DNA of 7,072 nucleotides from Bacteroidales bacterium. GTDB taxonomy: Bacteria; Bacteroidota; Bacteroidia; Bacteroidales; WCHB1-69. The position numbers and the translations under genes were made by a program. Positions 1 to 5,257 of the stretch are shown piece by piece; position 1 is the first letter of the stretch; every line of letters starts with the position of its first letter. Location: positions 1 to 7,072 of the forward strand of contig JAQUHH010000122.1 in the NCBI GenBank assembly GCA_028683685.1, read 5' to 3'. Below the pieces are notes generated by a model, which made no database searches, had not been told where the DNA came from, and saw nothing but the letters and a program-made list of their open reading frames with translations.

Positions 1-180
1 TTTTATTTAACACTCTCTACGAAAAAACCAATATCGCATCATAATATATTGATTATAAACAACATAAATCAAAAAAATAAACTAATTTCAACACAAGAAA
101 AAAAGAAAAAAAAATTGAAACAAAGCCGTATTCTCAAATACTTATCCCGATATAAAACAGGATTAGTGAGAATATTTTCG

Positions 181-188
181 TAGATTTG
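181..188 (+). promoter_or_regulatory. Probable Bacteroidota -7 promoter element for the GH3-lysE unit
   Basis: The sequence TAGATTTG fits the TAnnTTTG -7 consensus of the Bacteroidota primary sigma factor and is followed by GCAAAG. It ends 25 nt before the GH3 start codon, so transcription would begin at about 192-195 and leave a leader of roughly 20 nt. No good TTTG is visible 19-21 nt upstream (the bases there are around ACAG), so the -33 half is weak or absent. Two long A-tracts (98-104 and 106-114) and another at 71-77 lie upstream and could bend the DNA. Confidence 0.5.
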
Positions 189-213
189 CAAAGTTTTAAA
201 TTTAACAAACCAA

Positions 214-1776
214 ATGCAAATAGTAGGTTCAATTATCAAACAAGGAATCGCTTTGAGAAGCAAATTCCCAAATGAAATTATTCGTCGCAGGTTTAAGCAT
301 AAAAACCCAATAAAAATACAAGAAAAAGAACTCCGTAAGCTTATAAATAAAGCTACGGCAACTTCTTTTGGAGATCGTTTTGAATTTGAAAAAATGTTAG
401 ACGGGAAAAATTTAATAAAAGATTTTCAGACCCAAGTTCCCATTTATGATTATAATTCCATTTATCAAGATTGGTGGTATCGCTGTTTAAATGGCGAAAC
501 CTACGTTTGCTGGCCCGGCAAAGTCAAATATTTCGCACTCAGTTCGGGCACTTCAGAAGCTTCCAGCAAATACATTCCAGTTACCTCCGACATGATTTCT
601 GCCATCAAGCGAACCAGCGTTCGTCAATTATTATCTCTTGCCAATTATAAATTTCCTACTGAATTTTATCAAAAACCCGTATTAATGCTTGGCGGAAGCA
701 CTCATTTACAATACAATGGAACCTACTTTGCCGGTGATTTGTCGGGAATAACCACGGGTAATATTCCTTTTTGGTTTCAGCATTTTTACAAACCTGGCAA
801 TCATATATCGCGAGAGCGAGATTGGCCAACCAAACTTGAAGAGATTATCAAAAATGCTCCCAAATGGGACATTGGCGTTATTGTTGGAGTTCCTGCATGG
901 TTTCAAATATTATTAGAAAAAATTATTGAACGCTACAACTTAAACACCATCCACGATATTTGGCCCACTCTTTCTATTTTTGTTCACGGAGGGGTTGCCT
1001 TTACGCCTTATAAAAATAGTTTTGAAAAACTACTCGGAAAACCTCTCACATATATGGAAACATACTTGGCTTCCGAGGGATTTATTGCGTATCAAAACCG
1101 CCCAAATGTTTCGACCATGGAACTCGTGATAGACAATGGCATTTTTTACGAATTTGTTCCTTTTGAAGAATCTAATTTTGACGATGAATACAACATTTTA
1201 TCTACTGCCAAAACGCTCACCATCGATCAAGTTGAAGAGGGAGTAGAATATGCACTTCTTATTTCTACGTGTGCCGGAGCTTGGCGATATTTAATTGGCG
1301 ACACTATAAAATTCACCTCCAAAGAACTTTTGGAAATCTGCATTACCGGCCGCACCAAGCAGTTTTTAAATCTGTGTGGCGAACACATGTCGGTCGAAAA
1401 CATGAATTCGGCCATAAAAATGTTGGAAGACGAAATGGGCGTTGCCATCAGAGAATTTACAGTAATTGGATACAAACGTTCCGAAGGTTCTATGTTTGCT
1501 CACAAATGGTTTTTAGGAACAGATTCGGAACTCGACAACAAAGTGGCTGCCGAAAAAATTGATGAATACTTAAAAGTACTCAACGACGATTACAGAGTTG
1601 AACGCATGGAAGCCATCCGAGAAATAAGTGCCGAAGTTGTACCATTAAGTGCATTTTATGATTGGTTGCGCAAAAATAGCAAAGAGGGCAGTCAAAATAA
1701 GTTTCCGAGAGTTTTAAAAGGCAATAAATGCACCGATTGGCTCGAGTTTATTAAATCATACCAAAAACACGAATAA
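214..1776 (+). CDS. GH3-family adenylate-forming enzyme (acyl-acid amido synthetase-like)
   Basis: This 520-residue protein belongs to the GH3 branch of the ANL adenylate-forming superfamily. Plant GH3 enzymes activate a carboxylic acid (indole-acetate, jasmonate, benzoates) with ATP and join it to an amino acid; substrates of bacterial members are largely unknown. Visible motifs are the ATP-binding loop LSSGTSEASSKY (109-120), the second nucleotide motif YLASEG (284-289), the third motif WRYLIGD (357-363, like plant YRLGD), and the hinge and C-terminal subdomain start ITGRTKQFLNLCGEHMS (377-393). Length is close to bacterial GH3 proteins and no frame break is seen. The ATG at 214 gives the expected N-terminus, a short amphipathic segment before the KFPNE region; the next Met (residue 61) would remove conserved sequence. 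There is no Shine-Dalgarno, only an A-rich leader. It ends in tandem stops (TAA TAG) 7 nt before the LysE-like gene, suggesting one transcript. The substrate cannot be read from the sequence. Confidence 0.93.
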   Translation: MQIVGSIIKQGIALRSKFPNEIIRRRFKHKNPIKIQEKELRKLINKATATSFGDRFEFEKMLDGKNLIKDFQTQVPIYDYNSIYQDWWYRCLNGETYVCWPGKVKYFALSSGTSEASSKYIPVTSDMISAIKRTSVRQLLSLANYKFPTEFYQKPVLMLGGSTHLQYNGTYFAGDLSGITTGNIPFWFQHFYKPGNHISRERDWPTKLEEIIKNAPKWDIGVIVGVPAWFQILLEKIIERYNLNTIHDIWPTLSIFVHGGVAFTPYKNSFEKLLGKPLTYMETYLASEGFIAYQNRPNVSTMELVIDNGIFYEFVPFEESNFDDEYNILSTAKTLTIDQVEEGVEYALLISTCAGAWRYLIGDTIKFTSKELLEICITGRTKQFLNLCGEHMSVENMNSAIKMLEDEMGVAIREFTVIGYKRSEGSMFAHKWFLGTDSELDNKVAAEKIDEYLKVLNDDYRVERMEAIREISAEVVPLSAFYDWLRKNSKEGSQNKFPRVLKGNKCTDWLEFIKSYQKHE

Positions 1777-1783
1777 TAGAATC

Positions 1784-2425
1784 ATGATTAATACTCTATT
1801 AGAAGGCATTGTTCTTGGATTTGCATTGGCTTTTTTAATTGGCCCTGCTTTCTTTTCATTGATACAAACCAGTATTAGCAAAGGGATGTACACAGGCAGC
1901 CTATTTGCTATTGGAATTAGCTTGAGCGATATTGTTCTAATTTTACTTACTTCTGTTGGCGTTACACAAATAGCCGGCGAAAGCACATTTCAATTGTTAT
2001 TTGGCATCATTGGAAGCATCGTTTTAATCTCCTTTGGCATTTATACATATTCCAAAAAAGTCATCTCACATCAGGCCAAAGAAATCGATTTGAAAATTAA
2101 AATAAAAAACACCCATCCTCTTATATACATTCTAAAAGGATTTGTATTAAACTTTGCCAATCCCTTTATTTGGATTTTCTGGCTCACCATTGCCGTCACT
2201 CTAAACGCCCGAGTCGAATCGACAAATTCTTATATTGTGTTTTTTGTTGGAACCATTGCCACCGTTTTTCTGACAGATTTGCTAAAATGTTTTATCGCAG
2301 GAAAAATCAAAAGCTTTTTATCCAACAAAATGATGTTTATTATAAATAGAGGAGTTGGACTTTTACTGATTGTTTTCGGCCTAGTTCTCTTAGTTCGAGT
2401 CGTTCTAAACAATTACCCTTTTTAA
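1784..2425 (+). CDS. LysE/RhtB-family amino-acid exporter-like membrane protein
   Basis: This 213-residue, strongly hydrophobic protein has the usual LysE/RhtB length of about 200-210. About six membrane segments are visible, near residues 4-26, 37-59, 66-89, 117-140, 147-172 and 190-207, with a charged loop (KEIDLKIKIKN, 99-109) in the middle. The N-terminal signature appears as LIGPAFFSLIQTSISKG (18-34), followed by G44 and SLSD (46-49); the second signature is GFVLNFANPFIWIFWL (119-134). The usual proline before GP is Ile here, so the motif is a variant. Known relatives export basic or neutral amino acids and small amine-type solutes through the inner membrane, probably by proton exchange. 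The start lies 7 nt after the GH3 stop with no promoter between them, so it is likely the second gene of an operon. The link to the upstream enzyme suggests export of an amino acid or conjugate, which is inference only. Confidence 0.88.
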   Translation: MINTLLEGIVLGFALAFLIGPAFFSLIQTSISKGMYTGSLFAIGISLSDIVLILLTSVGVTQIAGESTFQLLFGIIGSIVLISFGIYTYSKKVISHQAKEIDLKIKIKNTHPLIYILKGFVLNFANPFIWIFWLTIAVTLNARVESTNSYIVFFVGTIATVFLTDLLKCFIAGKIKSFLSNKMMFIINRGVGLLLIVFGLVLLVRVVLNNYPF

Positions 2426-2451
2426 GATGAAAATCGTTTTTATTACACTTT

Positions 2452-2483
2452 TTTGGAAAGCTCATTTCCCTATACTATCTTTG
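2452..2483 (+). promoter_or_regulatory. Near-consensus Bacteroidota promoter for the transglutaminase-like gene
   Basis: TTTG at 2452-2455 is separated by 20 nt from TATCTTTG at 2476-2483. This matches the Bacteroidota promoter consensus (TTTG, 19-21 nt, TAnnTTTG) in both elements and spacing. The predicted transcription start near 2488 leaves a leader of about 14 nt before the ATG at 2502. It lies entirely in the 76-nt gap after the LysE-like gene, so the downstream gene can be transcribed independently. Confidence 0.7.
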
Positions 2484-2501
2484 AAGCTTAATTGTGGTTG
2501 A

Positions 2502-3434
2502 ATGGAATTACAAACAGAAAGTTCGGATATATCAAAAGCTAAACGCAAAAAACGTTTCCTGCGAATTTTTTATTATTTGGCATCTGCCATAATCACCCTT
2601 CCTCTGGCATTCTATTTTTATCGATATTTGCCATCCATAAAAATAGGCAAAATTGACATTGATTTTTTTCTATCATTAGCAATTACATATGTAATTGTTT
2701 CTGCCGTTTTTGAAAAATACAAGTTCCTATCGTATATTTTCGTGCTTGCACTTCTAATTTTTATGGGCAGCGAAATTCACAAAGAAAAAGGAATAAACTT
2801 TAAACAATTAATCAATACCTATTCCCGAAGTTTCGACAACATCACTTCGGAAAACAAATTGGTGCAAGCGCCAAAGGTTAATACACAAACTGCAATGAAA
2901 CCTCACGTTTCGCTTCAGCAAAGAATTGTAAACAAAGTGGACTTTCGAGATTCAACAGTTCGGAATTTTGCCGTTGAAAAATCACTTTTACATTTTGATG
3001 AATATTACTCAAAATTCAATTTTATCTGTCGAGAATTTTCCTTGATTAAATACATAAAAGATAATTTTAAATACGTCAGAGATCCAAAAGGCTTTGATTA
3101 TTTTGCCGGACCGACAGAAAGCATCAAAATTATGGGAGGCGACTGTGATGACCACTCCATTTTGATGGCTTCTACCATAAAAGCCATTGGTGGAGAAGTG
3201 CGTTTTATTCTAGCCCCAGGCCATATTTATCCAGAATTATTTTGCGGCGACGACCAACTTTTTGATAAATATGTGAGTGCCATCCGGACTCTTTTTTATG
3301 AAGAAAGCAGAGATAAAGCCATCAACTTTCGAGTTGAAAATGGTGCACACTGGCTAAATATTGATTACACCGATAAATATCCGGGCTCTAGATATTACAG
3401 CGATACGATTGTTTCCTATATCTATTTGAACTAA
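2502..3434 (+). CDS. Membrane-anchored transglutaminase-like domain protein
   Basis: This 310-residue protein has three predicted membrane helices (about 21-41, 53-70 and 74-90) after a basic start (KAKRKKR, 12-18). Positive charge at the N-terminus and in the 71-74 loop puts the N-terminus in the cytoplasm and the domain after residue 91 in the periplasm. A linker of about 60 residues leads to a transglutaminase-like papain fold: MGGDCDDHSILMASTIKAIG (211-230) holds the probable nucleophile Cys215, GHIYPEL (240-246) the probable His241, and HWLNIDYTD (283-291) the probable Asp288. About 45 residues separate this His and Asp, longer than in compact members, so assignment of the third residue is tentative. 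Family members act as peptidases, peptide cross-linkers or amidases; the substrate here is unknown. It has its own promoter and its stop is 3 nt from that of the convergent hemW. I do not recognise a named gene. Confidence 0.85.
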   Translation: MELQTESSDISKAKRKKRFLRIFYYLASAIITLPLAFYFYRYLPSIKIGKIDIDFFLSLAITYVIVSAVFEKYKFLSYIFVLALLIFMGSEIHKEKGINFKQLINTYSRSFDNITSENKLVQAPKVNTQTAMKPHVSLQQRIVNKVDFRDSTVRNFAVEKSLLHFDEYYSKFNFICREFSLIKYIKDNFKYVRDPKGFDYFAGPTESIKIMGGDCDDHSILMASTIKAIGGEVRFILAPGHIYPELFCGDDQLFDKYVSAIRTLFYEESRDKAINFRVENGAHWLNIDYTDKYPGSRYYSDTIVSYIYLN

Positions 3435-3437
3435 AAA

Positions 3438-4568
3438 TCAGTCCTCAAAAAATAGCGATGCCGCAATTCCATCCGCAAAAAGCTTCCCTGAATCTGTTAG
3501 AATCATTATTTCATTCGATAACTGATAAAAAGCAGGATTAATTTGAGAGAGATTCTGTTGAAAAAGGATGAATAATTCAGCCTTGCAATCCAAAGCAATT
3601 TTTTTTAATGATATTCCTGCACGGGTTCTTAAACCCGTCATAATGTATTCATTGAGTTTATTTTCGAAACTCAGAATTTCCTTTTCAAAATAAACCTCAT
3701 TGCTTTTCATTTTCTCAATATATTGTGCTACTGAACTAAGGTTCCATCGTCTTTCATCGCCACTGTAGGAATGAGCAGAAGGACCAAAACCCAAATAATG
3801 CTGTCCGCTCCAATACGATGAATTATGCTTTGCTTCATAATTTGGCAAGGCAAAATTAGAAATTTCATAATGATGAAAACCCGCTTCCTTGAGCACTTTC
3901 ATTAAAAAAAGATAGTTTTTTTCAGCTTCGCTTTCAAGCGGTTTGCTTAATCGACCTTTGAGAATATCAAGACTCAATTTGGTGTTTTCTTCGAGCGTTA
4001 AAGCATACGCCGATAAATGTGGAATTTTGAGTTCAAGAAACTGATGCACATCCTCTTGAAAAACTTGAGGAGACGAACTTGGAACGCCATATATTAAATC
4101 GGCCGTTATATTATCATAGCCGGCATCCTGAGCCATTTTGATGGAGTCAATTCCTTTTTGAGCCGTATGCTTGCGACTTAAATATTTTAAATTACCATCA
4201 TTAAACGACTGTGTTCCAATGCTTAAACGATTTATTAGAGATTTAATCTCGTGCAAAAACAAAGGACTTATATTGTCTGGATTTGCTTCCATGGTAATTT
4301 CAGCATTTTCAACCACAGAATAATTGGAATAAATAACTTCAAAAATCTTTTTAAACCAATCCGAAGACATCATCGAGGGCGTGCCACCGCCAAAATAGAT
4401 GCTTGCAACTTCGCCCTTTTCCGTATTTTTGCGATCGATTATTTCCTTCGCTATCGCCTCAGAATAGGGCTCAATTAAAGACGTATTGGCCAATGAATAG
4501 AAATTGCAATAATTGCATTTCGAATGGCAAAAAGGCACATGGATATAAATTCCAAATTTATTTTTCAT
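3438..4568 (-). CDS. hemW: HemW, radical SAM family heme chaperone
   Basis: This 376-residue protein starts with GIYIHVPFC and the radical SAM motif CHSKCNYCNF (Cys14, Cys18, Cys21), which binds a 4Fe-4S cluster and S-adenosylmethionine. A Phe follows where coproporphyrinogen dehydrogenase HemN has a fourth Cys; this, with the length, points to HemW rather than HemN. Other landmarks are GGGTPS (60-65), SIGTQSF (116-122), ADLIYGVP (156-163), HYEISNFA (233-240), the HemW-type heme-binding motif HNSSYW (248-253), GFGPSAHS (260-267), and a C-terminal domain ending LTDSGKLFADGIAASLFFED. HemW proteins bind heme and deliver it to membrane respiratory proteins; many databases still label them oxygen-independent coproporphyrinogen III oxidase. 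The start is fixed because Met1 is the only Met before the conserved GIYIH. It is transcribed alone on the minus strand, convergent with the transglutaminase-like gene and divergent from mgsA. Confidence 0.95.
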   Translation of the reverse strand: MKNKFGIYIHVPFCHSKCNYCNFYSLANTSLIEPYSEAIAKEIIDRKNTEKGEVASIYFGGGTPSMMSSDWFKKIFEVIYSNYSVVENAEITMEANPDNISPLFLHEIKSLINRLSIGTQSFNDGNLKYLSRKHTAQKGIDSIKMAQDAGYDNITADLIYGVPSSSPQVFQEDVHQFLELKIPHLSAYALTLEENTKLSLDILKGRLSKPLESEAEKNYLFLMKVLKEAGFHHYEISNFALPNYEAKHNSSYWSGQHYLGFGPSAHSYSGDERRWNLSSVAQYIEKMKSNEVYFEKEILSFENKLNEYIMTGLRTRAGISLKKIALDCKAELFILFQQNLSQINPAFYQLSNEIMILTDSGKLFADGIAASLFFED

Positions 4569-4572
4569 ACGG

Positions 4573-4580
4573 CAAAGATA
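4573..4580 (-). promoter_or_regulatory. Probable hemW -7 promoter element, almost touching the start codon
   Basis: Read on the minus strand, TATCTTTG matches TAnnTTTG exactly and is followed by only four bases (CCGT) before the hemW ATG at 4568. In Bacteroidota this element is centred about 7 nt before the transcription start, so the mRNA would begin at or within a base or two of the ATG, giving a leaderless or nearly leaderless message. No convincing -33 TTTG is seen at the usual spacing, which lowers confidence. Confidence 0.5.
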
Positions 4581-4663
4581 GCTTATTTGGAAATAAACTC
4601 AGGAGCACGCAAGAGAGATTTTATGCGATAAAAAACCTTCTTCCAATATTTTTTTTGCTTTCC

Positions 4664-4698
4664 TTGCAAACACTTCCAAACAAATACTTGTACCTTTG
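4664..4698 (+). promoter_or_regulatory. Possible mgsA promoter
   Basis: TACCTTTG at 4691-4698 matches TAnnTTTG. A TTG at 4664-4666 lies 24 nt upstream, slightly longer than the usual spacing, so the -33 half is doubtful. A start near 4703 would give a leader of about 69 nt before the ATG at 4772. No riboswitch-like structure is recognised in that leader. Confidence 0.45.
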
Positions 4699-4771
4699 TA
4701 TCCACATTAATATCAGCAACGAGACTTTTGAAAATGGCTTTTTTGTCGTCGAATTCAAATCTTAAACAATT

Positions 4772-5257
4772 ATGACTTTAAAAATCAGAAAAACAATAGC
4801 ATTGGTAGCCCACGACAATCGAAAAAAAGATTTGGCAGAATGGGTGGAATGGAATCATGAGGCACTCTGGAATCATCCGTTAGTGTGCACCGGAACAACT
4901 GGTTTAGTCATCGAAAAAGTATTTTCAAAACTCAGTCAAAAAAATAAGCGACCTCTTCCTGCCATCGAAAAACTGAAATCAGGACCGTTGGGCGGCGATC
5001 AGCAATTGGGAGCAAAAATATCGGAAATGAATATCGACTTTTTGATTTTCCTTTGGGATCCAATGGAACCTCAACCTCACGATGTAGATGTGAAAGCCTT
5101 GCTTAGAATTGCTACTTTATACAATATCCCAGTAGCCATCAATCGCAGTTCTGCGGATTTTATTATCTCTTCATCGCTTTTTGCTACTGAATATGAAATC
5201 AATAAGCCAGATTATGCAAGCTATATCAACAGAAAGTACGAAAAGAAAAAACAATGA
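4772..5257 (+). CDS. mgsA: Methylglyoxal synthase
   Basis: This 161-residue cytoplasmic enzyme converts dihydroxyacetone phosphate to methylglyoxal and phosphate, a bypass of lower glycolysis that relieves sugar-phosphate build-up. Family landmarks are IALVAHD (9-15, His14 matching E. coli His19), the phosphate-binding GTTG (41-44), GPLGGDQQLGA (71-81, catalytic Asp76 matching E. coli Asp71), FLWDP (93-97, Asp96), QPHDVDVKALLRIAT (101-115, His103 and Asp106) and ADFIISS (128-134). All active-site residues I can align are present. Between GTTG and GPLGG it carries about 10 more residues than E. coli MgsA, a Lys/Gln/Pro-rich stretch around 55-64. The ATG at 4772 puts only seven residues before the conserved IALVAHD strand. 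No Shine-Dalgarno is visible. Its TGA overlaps the ATG of the U32 gene by 4 nt (ATGA at 5254-5257), so the two are almost certainly co-transcribed and probably translationally coupled. Confidence 0.95.
   Translation: MTLKIRKTIALVAHDNRKKDLAEWVEWNHEALWNHPLVCTGTTGLVIEKVFSKLSQKNKRPLPAIEKLKSGPLGGDQQLGAKISEMNIDFLIFLWDPMEPQPHDVDVKALLRIATLYNIPVAINRSSADFIISSSLFATEYEINKPDYASYINRKYEKKKQ

Larger units (their letters stand above)
4569..4771. other. Divergent intergenic region between hemW and mgsA
   Basis: These 203 AT-rich bases separate the two divergent starts. They hold the probable hemW element at the left edge and a probable mgsA element at 4691-4698. I see no convincing hairpin terminator, RNA gene or conserved peptide. 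An open frame crosses it from inside hemW but lacks any recognisable protein pattern. Confidence 0.7.

Noticed and set aside
29..51. Inverted repeat CAATAT / ATATTG with an 11-nt loop
   Set aside because: Six AT-rich pairs in an AT-rich leader are expected by chance and there is no following T-run to make a terminator.
69..263. Minus-strand open frame of 64 codons over the GH3 leader
   Set aside because: It consists largely of translated A/T runs (poly-Phe), covers the probable promoter and overlaps the GH3 start; not credible as a gene.
1269..1562. Plus-strand frame of 97 codons inside the GH3 gene
   Set aside because: It is fully contained in a well-supported conserved gene in another frame and has no family resemblance.
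2427..2501. A 24-codon open frame (starting MKIVFITLFW) ending exactly one base before the transglutaminase-like ATG
   Set aside because: It spans the strong promoter of the next gene, so most transcripts from that promoter would not contain its start; it has no recognisable pattern. A leader peptide cannot be fully excluded but is unlikely.
3438..4568. Naming the minus-strand gene hemN (oxygen-independent coproporphyrinogen III oxidase)
   Set aside because: The radical SAM motif lacks the fourth Cys of HemN, the protein is shorter than HemN, and the HNxxYW motif is present, all of which fit HemW.
4403..4765. Plus-strand open frame of 120 codons across the start of hemW and the intergenic region
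   Set aside because: Its first half is antisense to the conserved radical SAM region of hemW and the rest has no protein-like pattern; it is a shadow frame.
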